DNA of 64,000 nt from Tetranychus cinnabarinus (Eukaryota; Arthropoda; Arachnida; Trombidiformes; Tetranychidae): assembly GCA_022266195.1 (NCBI GenBank), contig WHVY01000006.1, forward strand, positions 1 to 64,000, given 5' to 3'. A program made the translations under genes and the position numbers. The notes below the pieces were generated by a model, which saw nothing but the letters and a program-made list of their open reading frames with translations, made no database searches and had not been told where the DNA came from. This document shows positions 1 through 12,000 of the stretch, in pieces (the stretch's first letter is position 1; each line of letters starts with the position of its first letter).

Positions 1-668
1 AAGAGTTGGCTTGATTAATTGACTTGATAGAAAGATATTATATTAATATTATAATCATCATACTGATCAAGTATTTGAATCTGTTGGATGTTTGCGAAAT
101 ACCTAGATTTGAATCGTTATTCTCATAATGTCAATATAGCAAAATTTCTCCCTGTCATAACCAAGTAATACATTTCCACGAAATTCAATCTAATTATAAT
201 GTTTATCCATGTTGATGAGTTAACATTAATTATCGAAATTTGATTAATTTTAATGTTAATTAACAAATGATAAAACCAACATATAACTGAAATATCGACA
301 AAACTTTGATTAAAAATTATAATGAGGCTGTTTTTCGGGTAAATAACAATAAAATAAATCTCAAAGAATTGACAGCATCTGCGAAACACGATTTAGATAG
401 CAAAACATGAATTAATGAAACTTAAAAAAAGCAGAAAATAATTAATCAGTCAAACTAGTATGAAGTTATCACATTTCCCTTTTTATTATATTGAATACTA
501 AAACAGATAAAAGGATTTTACAATAAATAAGAATCTCTTTATCTGTAATCATGAAATAAGATTTCATGAACGTAAGTACAAGATCTGTTTCCGCTGAAAA
601 TTTACGATTCACGCTTATTGTTCAATTTTCACATTGATAACTTGAATTTTTAATATCATCTAAAATAG
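1..668. other. Upstream non-coding sequence, probably intron of the glucosylceramidase gene
   Basis: AT-rich sequence with no exon I can support. The downstream exon starts at an acceptor AG at 667-668, so this stretch is most simply the end of an intron whose upstream exons lie before the window. I looked for the N-terminal half of a GH30 glucosylceramidase here and did not see it. Confidence 0.5.
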
Positions 669-1643
669 ATTTCTCGATGAATATAAGAAACTTGGAATTC
701 CGTTCTGGGCTATAACATCAATTAATGAGCCTGCTGGTGGGCTGAAGCCTCACTGGCATAATCCATCAGTTGGAGCGTCTCCTGAAATGATTCGTGATTG
801 GATTAAACACGATTTAGGACCTTTACTGGAATCATCAGGTTATGGCAAGGATAAATTACATTTGATTATTCACGATGAAATAATGAGCATGTTGATACAT
901 TACGCTAAAAATATCTTGAAAGACCCAGAAGCAAATAAGTTTGTCTCTGGAGTTGGTATCCATTGGTATGAATATGGATTTGAACCTTACACTCCTATGA
1001 ATTTGGTACATGAAAGTTATCCAGATAAATTTTTAATTTCGACCGAAGCTTGTGAAGGTTGGGGAGGCAATTTCCAAGGAGGTAAATATTTTTCTCATTT
1101 TCTTGGTGATTATGAAGACCAGCGTAAACGAGTATGTGCTAATTTTACTTTTCTCTTCTTATTCATTCCATAGTTCGTATTGGCAACTGGACCAGAGCTG
1201 AAACATATGCTTGGGACATCATTAATAACCTTAACCACTGGGGAACTGGTTGGATTGATTGGAATCTTGCCCTCGACCCTCTAGGTGGACCTAATTATGT
1301 GCACAACGTGGCTGATTCAGCTATATTGGTTGATGCCAAAAATAAAGTTTATTACAAACAACCAATGTTTTACGCTCTTGGACACTTTAGCAAGTTTTTG
1401 AGCCCAGGTTCAATAAGGTTAGGATTCAGTGACAATATTGACCATCCAATGATTAAAGTGACTGCCTTTTTGGATACAAATGGCCAAGTAATCGTCATTT
1501 TGCTGAATCGTAAAGAGGAAGCTATTGTTGCTTCAATCGCTGGTGTAACCAATGAACCATTCCAAGTTGCCCTGTCTCCCAGGTCTATCAAAACACTAAT
1601 TGTTCCGTCATCATCTCTTTCTTCATCAACTCCTAAACCTTAG
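669..1643 (+). CDS. GBA1: Glucosylceramidase (GH30 lysosomal beta-glucosidase), 5'-partial
   Basis: Two exons: 669-1123 and 1174-1643, joined across a 50-bp intron (donor GTAAAC, acceptor CATAG, phase 1); stop TAG at 1641-1643. The enzyme hydrolyses glucosylceramide in the lysosome. The acid/base glutamate lies in TSINEPAGG (about 713-739) and the nucleophile in STEACEG (about 1039-1059). The C-terminal half follows the human enzyme closely: GNWTRAE, then a WTDWNLAL-like GWIDWNLALDPLGGPN, then YKQPMFYALGHFSKF and a terminal beta domain with LLNRKEE. The exon opens with FLDEYKKLGIPFWAIT, which aligns well inside the human protein, so the first roughly 200 residues, signal peptide included, must lie upstream of the window. 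Family assignment is firm from both catalytic motifs; which of several arthropod paralogues it is cannot be told. Confidence 0.93.
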
Positions 1644-2324
1644 GACCAAAAAGAAAGGTTATATTCATCAACTAGCATAATTTAAATTTACTTACTAAGT
1701 TCATTGTTCATATGTCATCAAAAATTTCTTTTCTCTATTGACTATTCCCTAGTCATATTGCAATTGTATAACTTTAAAAATTCTCAATAGATTAATAACA
1801 TTATATTTTTAATTTTATCAACCTTGTCACGCGTTACTTTTATTTAGTATCTCCTAAATCAATCCAGTGCAAAAGGAAGAGCCCAGATTTTGTGCAAATC
1901 GTATTTTGCATCGTGCAAGTTTTGTACTCGTATTTGTATACAAACCTTCTTTATCTAAAAATGCTGTTTTTCAAAAACAAAATCTTTTTTTAGATTGACC
2001 ATTAAAGGTCATCAATCTTCTAATCATCCAGCGATAAAATGAACGCTGTAAGAATGACAGTTCATTACTCAATGCAGATGTTTTGAGCACCTTTTCAACT
2101 GAACTTTGTGTTAAGCAAAGATTGAAATGAGTGGTTAACATTTCACAGCAAGCAGGAAAACGAATTTGTTATTGTTATTAATATTTTGTGCAAGTTTCAT
2201 TTCAAATTGTATTTTATTCTTATAAATATGCTTCTAACAATTAATTCAATTGTACAGCATATCATCAGAGTTTTGATGCAAATATTATTTGCATAACGGC
2301 GAAGAAACTGTTTGGTTGCTAAAT
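1644..2324. other. Intergenic, between convergent genes
   Basis: AT-rich spacer between the stop codons of the glucosylceramidase gene (+) and the lipase gene (-). It should hold both 3' UTRs. I see no further gene, repeat or RNA in it. Confidence 0.6.
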
Positions 2325-3843
2325 TTAATCGAATTTTTTCATGACTTCCAGCACTCGTTTATAAAGTAATTCATAAACATCCTTTGCCCAAATGAAGTCC
2401 ATGTGGTTGAACGAAGCTTCAGGTACACTGTACTCGAATGTATTCACTGAAATTAAAATAGAATATGATTTCATTGTTTTATCATTGAATGGTTATATTA
2501 ATACATGTATATTCATGTTTCTCACCTTTCATAGCCTTTCTAAGTGTTTTAACATCTTCTGGACTTGCCAGTGCATCATTGAGAGAAGTAAAAAGATGAA
2601 TTGATTTTGATTTGATTGCACTCAAATCATACTTTGGAGGATATACAGAATAGTATCGCCATAGATTACCGACAGTTCCATGATCAAATTTGTAAAAACC
2701 TCTGTTGACAATATTTTGCGCAAAGTGAAGTAAATCCCAGTTGGAAGTTTCAGCAAAGCCTTGAGTATAATAAACAGGTAGTCGAGTTGAGTTCAATTGA
2801 CTTGGATTGTAACCACAAGCTAAAAATATTGGCATTGAGCAAATATCTTTGAGCATAGATTTATCACATTTTTCAGCCATTTTATCTAAAAGTTCTTGTG
2901 GTATTGTTAATTTGTTTGGGAAATCGTAGAAGAATTTTTTGATACCATGAAGGTGAGCCAAGACTCGAAGTGGCGATTTTATATGAGTGACGTGTGCCAC
3001 TGGTGCTAATGCAATGAATGGCTCTACTTTAGCTGCATATTCAGGCTTTTCTGACAATAAACCGAACATGATAGTTGTACCTTGAGAGTGACCAATCCAA
3101 CCAAGAGATGCTGATACATAAAAATGATGAGTCGATTGAATAGTGATACAATATAACCAATAACTAAAACTTACCTGAGTTGGTTACATTCAAGATGTAA
3201 TCTATAACTGCTGGTGCATCATATGCAATCATCTGATCGAAAGAAAACTTCCAAAAATCGCCCATTACTATGCAAGTCAAAAGAAGATTATTTAGTTTGA
3301 GAATTGTCGATTTATATAAAAAGTCGAAATAGTTAATTCCTCACATTTATTTGGATTGAGGGTTGTGTGGTTTGTTGAGTATTTATTTCCTCTTGAGTTT
3401 GGTAACCAAACGTCGTAGTTAAAGTTAGCTAACAAGTAAGCTAAATTTCGGCCTTTTTGGCTGAGCTTTGATGAATCTAATGATCTAGCAGTCCAATCAG
3501 CAGCAAAGCCTCCTGGAGCATTAGTAAGGAAATGAGCTGCAGACCCAAATAGACCATGTTGGAGCACGTAAGGCTTGATTGGGGTCTTTCCTCTTTGCCT
3601 GAGAACTGGGTTGATTATTCTTTGAACTGAAAGTATGTAACCATCACCTGTTTTGATCGAATGATTTTCGCAAATGAAATTTCGAGACTTGATCAATTCA
3701 CATGGAGTTTTTCCTGCATCTGGATCAGCATTGTAATGGGAGTACAATGATGGTAAGTCTAAAAGCTCGGATGGGTTACACAAGACTGAACACCAACTGA
3801 TTGAAATTAATAGAATAAAACTGCTTAATGATGAACGCAACAT
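2325..3843 (-). CDS. Acid (lysosomal/gastric-type) lipase, alpha/beta-hydrolase
   Basis: Four exons on the minus strand: 3843-3345, 3267-3175, 3110-2526 and 2446-2325, phases 1/1/1, giving 432 residues, usual for the LIPA/LIPF family. It should hydrolyse cholesteryl esters or triglycerides in lysosome, gut lumen or secretions. The start is the ATG at 3843, opening directly into a signal peptide (MLRSSLSSFILLISISWCSV); an in-frame ATG at 3867 would add eight residues. Family landmarks are the N-terminal lid motif NHSIKTGDGYILSVQRI, the PYVLQHGLFGSA segment, the nucleophile elbow GHSQG (about 3079-3093), aspartate in SLNDALASPEDV and the histidine in FNHMDFIWA. All three catalytic residues are present, so the gene looks functional. 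It converges with the gene at 669-1643. Confidence 0.93.
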
Positions 3844-4411
3844 CTTGAACGAAGTTGTGTTTCTCAAAACTAGCCTCTGTATTCATCCTAGTCTTTTTAT
3901 ACGAAATGAGAGATAATTATTTGAATACGATAACCTAACAGAATTAGATTGAAATGATAAATTGTGATTTGTTGAATAATTAATGGTAACGTAAACAGTT
4001 TCTCAACGACTAAACACTCAGATTGTTCAAGATTGACTAGTGCCTTGTATGCTGTTTGCAATCGATATGGTTCTACTCAATCTACTGAAATACTCTATTA
4101 ATGCATAAATAAGCTTTTAATGGTGCTTGTTACGAGAATCTAGTCAATAATAACAAACAGAAAACAAAAAAAAATACTTGAAAATAAGCAGAGTTTTGAT
4201 TTTTCATACGTTACAATTTACTAACGATATGCTTAAATGTAAAATAGCGACTGATAATGTAATTAAAGCTAAGAGCTAGAAGAAAGTTTGATTAATGAGT
4301 GGTGAATTGGTAAATCATCAACATTGTGTTCAATAAGTGGTTTATAAATCTTAATTTTTTATAGCTATGGTTTTTTACAGACATCGAGCTTTGTAAACGA
4401 TTAATATCTTG
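3844..4411. other. Intergenic, upstream of lipase
   Basis: AT-rich spacer. It should hold the lipase promoter (minus-strand gene starting at 3843), but I see no clear TATA box or other motif. It ends where the duplicated NDUFAF7 segment begins. Confidence 0.5.
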
Positions 4412-5849
4412 AAGCTCAAAAATAGCATCGAAAAGTTGTTATAAAGTAATTGAAGAATGGCACTGGTAATAAGATTAATACTAAATGGTTCATCACAATG
4501 GACTATAAACAGAAGAGAAACCAGGTGGGTCAGTTTTAAATAAATGTTTGGAAAGCTTTGGAAACATAGCCATAAATTTGAACCTCGGACCCATATCATC
4601 AAGAATCATTTTAGCTCCAGAGATTAAATCTTTTTTCTGCTCAGCATTAGCTGCTTGAAGAAGCATTGCTAGTCGGACAGCTATTCCTAAATTTTTGAGA
4701 AATGTCTGTTGATCGATTGGCCCATAGGTAAGCGATTTATCACCAACATGCCTTTTAAGATAACCAAAATCAACATCAGCTGTTAAATCAGCTGAGCCTG
4801 GTTCTTTGAGAGGATCCCATTGACTGTGATTACGAAATGCTCTGAAAGTATCTCTTGATTTTTTCTCTTTATCATCATAACCATAATCACAGATCAGGAA
4901 ACAACCATCATTCCTATTCAATCTTTCAGCAATTTTTGCAACAGTTAATGCTGCCTCAGGACAAATCTCTAGATGGTCCAAACTCAAGTCATGGTCGTGA
5001 GTAATGAGAAGTTTACTGGCTGGAGTAGGATGTCTTGATATAATATAACGAAGCTCTTCATTGGCATCAATATCGACAAGAATTTCTCTCCATTCACCAG
5101 ATTCATTTTTCTTTAAAGAGATAGGATGAGGAAAAAAATTTAGATTAATTGAACATTGAAATTTATGGAGATATTAATATAAATGCAAAGCTTACCTGAA
5201 ATTTATGAATAGGTAAAGCATCTAGAAATTCGTGAGCAATGTACACAGTAAAACCTGGCACTTCAGGCACTTGATCTAATGATCGATACCATGTAATTGG
5301 TAAACCCAATTTGGTTAAAGAATCATGTCTGGTAAAAACATCTTTGCCGAGAACAGAAACATTACCACATAATTTTTGTTCTTGTAATTGGACCAGGTAA
5401 GGTGAAATTTCAACCAAATGAAGTGAGGCTTGATCTTTTATGACTGAATTTATTTAAAACACGTGAAATGTCAGAGACTAAGGTTCCTCGTCCAGGTCCA
5501 AGTTCAACAATACGCAAAGGTCGACTGCTATTGAACCTCTGCCATTCATTGACAGCCCAAACTGCAATAAGCTGTGAAAAAAATAACCAATTGTGAGTAG
5601 AAGTATCAACTGAAATGTTTAAATACAACAACAATAAATGCGAAAACAAACCTCTCCAAATATTTGGGATATTTCTGGGGATGTTGTGAAATGTCCTGAA
5701 CGACCGAAAACATCTTGCTTCATATAAAATCCCTGAAAACAAAGAATATCATTATAGACACAACTTTAATGTTTCTCGGGAAAAATATTGTAAATTATAT
5801 TATTGATACTTACATTAGATGGGGCTGTCAAAACTAATTTCATGTAGTC
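4412..5849. repeat. Segmental duplication, derived copy (partner 37235-38673)
   Basis: About 1.44 kb, nearly identical to 37235-38673 in the same orientation, coding and intronic bases alike; I see only about a dozen differences. Similarity starts at AAGCTCAAAAATAGCATCG in both copies and stops after CATGTA (5846 here, 38673 there). Introns are retained, so this was a DNA-level copy and not a retrocopy. The other copy holds complete exon 1, so this one is the derivative. Confidence 0.95.
4493..5849 (-). pseudogene. NDUFAF7 duplicate, 5'-truncated and frameshifted
   Basis: Minus-strand copy of the intact gene at 37316-38763. Matching exons are 5110-4493, 5571-5196, 5732-5652 and a remnant of exon 1 from about 5849 to 5814. 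Two defects are visible. The duplication ends inside exon 1, so about 28 N-terminal residues, including the mitochondrial targeting region, are missing. A 2-bp deletion at about 5439/5440 in exon 3 (CTTTTATG against CTTTTGTATG in the parent, + strand) shifts the frame just after NKFSH and leads to an early stop. Splice sites and the last exon are intact. There are few other differences, so the event looks recent. If the 2-bp difference were a sequencing error, the copy would still lack its targeting sequence. Confidence 0.9.
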
Positions 5850-6096
5850 CATGGAAGAAGTTCAAGTTCATATGCTCAAGTTCATGCGCTCTCAAAATTT
5901 GATCCAACAACATATTTGGATGATAAGTGAGAATGAAGGAGTGAATTTCAAGTTCAAAGAGTGATGAAAAAATATCGAGCAAAAATTATTAACAATACTT
6001 TTGGCGTTGATAGATGCAGTGTGAATTTTATGTTCATTGAACTAATTACAGCTTGTTTCAGACTTTCATCCACGCTCACATTATCCATTACTTGAA

Positions 6097-9000
6097 ATGT
6101 TATCAAAGTATTTAAATCAAACTATTTTTTTTGTTGTGTTAACTTTTTCAATGGAAATTAGTTGTGACTTACTCATTAGACCAATTAGACATGTTAAAAA
6201 ACAAGGTGAGTTTGAGCAACTATTGAATAAAGTAACCATTAATTTAATAACTGTGATAATTTTTGAATCAGCCTCAGAAGCACTTGACTCGGTTTACCAA
6301 GACGATCTTTGTCCACGAAGCCGAGAGGAAGCAGTTGCTCGTGGTCGAAGTTGTTTGAAGAAGTGTGTTTCAGATGCTGATTGTATAAGCTCTCGAAAGC
6401 GCTGTCTTTGTGATGGACTTTGTGGTTGGAGTTGTGTTCGTCCTGGTAAGTTCAATTCCTGTCTTGTTATAAACTATGTAAAGTTGAAAAACTTTTGATT
6501 ATTGAGTTGAATTACGAATCACACAAAATGAGATGAAATGACTTGTGAAACTAGCAAAAAATTGTTAATGTTTGTTACTTATTGTTGAATTGAATATTAC
6601 TTTAATAATTAGATCTTTCTTTTAACAATTTCAAAATGTATTTTCGAGTTTGATTACTTGGTGTAACTTTGTATTAAAGAGTCGAATGGCGTCGAAATAA
6701 ACTTTATTTTGTTTTGTTTAAATAGACCTTAACTGTGATGAAATGACAACCGTTAAGAATGGAGAGTTCAAAGTATCTGGGAATCACTTCGGAGCTCGTG
6801 TTTTATATACATGTTTAGATGGCTTCTACATGTCAGGTCCAAGAGAGCGAGTTTGTCAAGGTGACGGATCATGGAGTGATCAACCGCCAGTTTGTCGCAA
6901 AGAAGGTAAGTTTGTAGATTTACTGTCTATTGAATATTGCTATAAGTTTATCATGAATACAATATGCAACAAAGAATAAATGACCTGAGATCCAACCTTA
7001 GACTAGATTTCATCAGCATGTTGGCATGATAAGTGTGATAAAAGAAGGAATAATTGAAACATAGATTGCTTCTGTTTGTATTTGCTATGCTTTTCGCCTT
7101 TGCTATTACTAACAACTTCGGTAATGCTGTATTAGACTCATTTATTTTCAATTGATCATCAAGCATCGACCTGTAATGTGATTATTGTTTTACCGTAAAC
7201 TCGACCCTTTTATATCATAGCAATGTGCCGATCACCACTGGCTGTCCCTCACGCTCGTCATAACGCCCCTTTAGATCAAACCGAATTCCCTATAGATGAT
7301 ATGGTCCAATATTCGTGTTTCCCTGGCTATGAATCGAAAGGTTTTGCCAAAGCTAAATGTCTTTTTTACAATGGGACTGCACAATGGTTTGGACCTGATC
7401 TTAAATGCATACGTAAGTATATTATCTTCATATCATATTTAATTGCATAGGCGATTGCAACAGTTCCAGAATTTCAACGACTATATTTTCGATAGTAATA
7501 TTCACATCAATAGGCATGAACATCAGCATCATACATCACCAATATTGTTGAGCGTGAACAATTGAACTGTAAATAACTGATTTATTTATTCAAAGATTGC
7601 ACTCATATCGAAGCAGTCCGTTTGAAGTGATTGTTATTGTTTTTGTTGTTGTAACAATTTCAAGTTGTACAATCCAAGTGTTTGAATGTTTAAATGCATT
7701 CACATTTATTTACTTTGAAAGGACAAAATGACTTTGAGCCTTTTTAACTCGTAAAGAGTCCCTTTGTTTCAAAACTTTAATTATTTTGGCAAAACGAAAC
7801 TCGAATGAAAAGAAAGCGAAATCATTGACAGGAATTATATACGAAACGGAAATTGAGGGCATTTATTATTTTTGATGTTCCTTCATCATGTTCACGATAT
7901 CATGTATATATAGAAGTATAAGAATTTGAGAAAAGCAGGATAAAGAAAAAAAATGATTCCTTTATTTCCGTCTGACAAAAGATTTTTCGAGTTTCCATTG
8001 TTGTAAGATTTTTTCACCTTATTCCTCTGAGCATCTTCAACTTTTCAGCATTAATGTAATGAAAGAAAATCTGATTTTGATAAATGTAATAAAAAATGTG
8101 AAAAGAAGAAGAAGAAGAGGAAACGAATAGAAGACAAAACGACTGAGAATGATAACAATAGAAGATGATATTGGTCAGATGGAATATTTGACAGAAAAAA
8201 AGTCATTCTTCTCACCTTTATTGTGAGCAAATTATAATAACAATGATAATAGAGAAAAGTGTTTTTATATTACATAATTAATGTTTGTATTGTTAATTGA
8301 TTAGCCAAAAGCTGTGGTAATCCTGGCGATATTGAGAATGGACAAAGAGAGGGAAACATTAATTCGTTTACCAGTAAGGTTACCTATTCTTGTAATGAAG
8401 GTTATCTCATTAAGGGTCGACCTAATCGTTATTGTCAGTCTAATGGTCAATGGAGTGGAGTTTTGCCCACTTGTATACGTAAGTGACCAACTGTTATAAA
8501 TTAAATTGATGATTGATGATTGATGATTGATGATGCCACTTACTGATCATGAATGGTCAACATTAGCAAATTTAATTATTATATTATTGACTTTTATTCT
8601 TGCCTCAATAATATCATGATATACTTTGTTTATTATCGCTCCTTTCGTTATTCAAGTTATTTCCGGTTTCATGACTTTTATTATTTGCTTTCTCCATATT
8701 AATATTTGCATCTTCAACCAAAATTATTATATTAATGTCATTATTGATTTATGTTATTATGTCAATGCTTGGTTTCATATTAAAATGTTCAAGATAAATA
8801 TTATTAATAATAAATCTCAAACTATTCTTCTTCACCCTTTCGTTCTTTATTGTTTTCATGTTTGCACATTCGTAATCATTAATATTAAAATATTGATTTA
8901 CAGCAACATCAGCAAACACAATCAACTTTTTCATTCTCTTTTCTTCTTCCCTCATTAATTTGCTTTTAAAATCATCATCAAAACATTCAAGCTGTTCGAT

Positions 9001-12000
9001 GTGATAAACCTGTTGATCCTGAAAACGGTAAAGCACTTTATTCATCAACAAACTATAAATCTGTGGTTAAATATGAATGTCGATTTGGTTATTCGTTGGT
9101 TGGTTCGACTTCTCGAACCTGTGGTCCTGATAAACAATGGGAAGGTGAAACACCCAAATGTGTTGAGATTGACTGTGTTTTACCTCTTTACTTGGCCAAT
9201 GGTTACATTGAAGGTCGACGGACAAGTGTCGGTTCAGTCATTTGGTTCAAATGTTATGATGAAATGGTTTTCATGGGTCCATCAGCCTCAGCTACTTGCC
9301 TTGAAAACGGAACTTGGTCTCACCCTTTACCCGATTGTTTATCTCCTTGTATTGTTCCTGACATTATAAATGGTCGGATAAACAATGTTGCTCCAGGGTC
9401 TAGAGTGGCTCATGGGACAGCAATCAATGCAACTTGCAAACCTCAATATGAATTATCGTCCAGTTCATCACCATTCCTGTGCAACAATGATACATGGACT
9501 CACATACCCAAGTGTATTCCAGGTAATTATATCATTAATAGTTCTTATTCTGACATTAAAAGTAATTTTCATTTGCCTTTTTAAACAACTCGATACTTTA
9601 TCATTGTGTAAACGTTTGTCTAACGATTTCAATTGCTCAACTGGTTGATAATATACATCATGGTTGAAAGGAGAAATAAAAGAAGAGCATAATAAATGAA
9701 AAGGAAAAAGGAATAAAATGATATTTTCTTTGCCATGAAAAGGCAATTATGAAACAATCATGAACAACTCTCTATGAATAAGTTGAATTTCTTTCTATTT
9801 CTCTTTATTCTTTGTCCTTTTATCATGAGGAAGATGACAAAAAATGTTACATAAATTCAATTAAGATTGTGCACATTGATGCAGGTCTTGAGGCTAATCA
9901 AGAAGAAGATGACGATAATGGTGATAATATTGAAGGAAAATGCTGATCCATATGAAATTTATCTGCATAATAATTCATTGCAACAAATTCTGAGCTTGAC
10001 TTTAATTTATTTCTTTCTTTTCTCGTTCATTTCATTGTTGGCAAACTAAATATTAATAATTTCATCTTCACTTCAACTGTATTCAAACTTGAAGAAGAAA
10101 AATTTTCCAAATTGATTTTTACTGTTTCAAATGAAGGAATGTAAATGCAAATGTATGAACCATTTGATGAAAGTCCCTTAATCAGTGTAGCTCTTTCAAA
10201 TTAAAATTATTGATTCAATTCATTTTACTCTTTTTTATTCCATTTGTTCATTCATCATTCAAAGTCAATCAGAAAATTTTAATGACTTTTAGCCAAATTA
10301 ACGCTATAATTATGTTAATCTAGGAATAACTGCTACTTTAGTCAATCAAATCAGTTGAATTATTTCATTTTCCCAGCTGAATAAAAAATCATTGGACCGA
10401 ATAAACAAAAGCAAGCATTCTGGCCATCTTGTTGAACATGTGAAAATAACATTATTAATTTTTGAATATCAATTTTTTTTCACAATTTTTGGGTTCAATT
10501 ATAATTGTATGAATCGAGTGAATCAACATTTTGCTCTTCTTTTTTAATGAGAATCAATGATCACAAAATGAACTCTCGATAATCTTATCATGTTATTACT
10601 ACATTTTGAAACAAAAAGAGTTGAATAAATGTTAGTTGAATGGTTAAATTGGTTTGACAATTGAAGATTATATTTATTATAATAACATGATAAGTCTGGA
10701 GTTGAAAGGAAATAGGAATCAAGGGAATTCAGTATTGCGATTATTGTTAGTCTGTCAAGCAACTCCAATTGTCCATTCAATTTAAACATTGACTCTGTTA
10801 CCTTGTTAGTGTTAAAAGGTGATGAACAAGAAAAGTAATTTTCTTGATCAAAGTAAGTGTATAAAATGTTCTAATACTTGCGAGTCACATTCGTTGATTA
10901 AATTGTCACTGTTAGTCTCACATGGTAATGAATAAGAGTGAATAAATGACTCGAAAATTTTGATTATCTTTTAAGACTCTTCGACTATATCAAGGTGCAT
11001 TAACTTTGTTTCAACTGAATTTAGAGTTTATTCAAGCGTGTTTTGTTTCAAGCAAAAGTTTACTTGTTAATTATTTCTAAATCCTTAATTTTTTCTTTTC
11101 CTGATTCCCATCAAACTATTTGCTCATAAAATTACATTAGTCCGATGTATTATCTGATAATTAGTTTGTAACATAGTAAACTGTTCCCTGCTTCACTTGC
11201 CATTCCTGAGCAATAAACACTCACTGCTCAATTCACCATGATCAACATTGAGATTCCATCCAGTTACAAATAACTTGGAAAAATTTACTCAAATTTACAA
11301 CTAAATCTAATGCTAAAACAGCCTACTTGAAGGTGTTTAGAAATGTAATGAAAAATAAATCTTTACATTTTCTTTATATTCCTTTGAATATCCTTCAAAC
11401 AATCAACTAATGTTGAACTGTTGAGATTGATTTGTCTCTTCCATTGTTGATTGGCTATTTACTGATGAAAGATCATTTAATTCTGAATTCAAACCTGTTT
11501 ATATTGAATATTTAATGGCAACAATGTTCAAACCTAGAAGCAGTTATTCTTGGTTTTTTTTTCATTTATTTTATCCCATACATTGAGTCTGGTTATTTGA
11601 ATTGTTGTCTTATTTTACTGCAGCTCGATGCAAAAAGTTGCCTGAAAAACCCAAACACGGAATTGTGATAGCATCCAAGACTGACCATGGGTCCAGAGCA
11701 CTTTATAAATGCTTGGATGGTTACAATTTAATAGGATCCAACACAACTCAATGTTATTATGGGAAATGGACTAAAGCTACTCCAGTGTGTAATGAAGGTA
11801 ATTAAATGGAAAAATTAATCTAATTAATTGATAAACATCTAGAAGTAAGAAGAAAGACAATTTTAAAAGCAATTATCCATTGAGTACAATTAATTGTTTC
11901 ACTGAATCTTAAATGATGCAGCCTTTTTTCCTCCTTTTTTTTCGTCCATTGTTTCTTCTTGATATCATTGAAAATAAAATGAACGTAAAACCAATTTGTT

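Noticed and set aside
9001..9369. Overlapping plus-strand open frame in the CCP exon
   Set aside because: Shadow of the CCP frame, which carries the cysteine pattern and splice phase.
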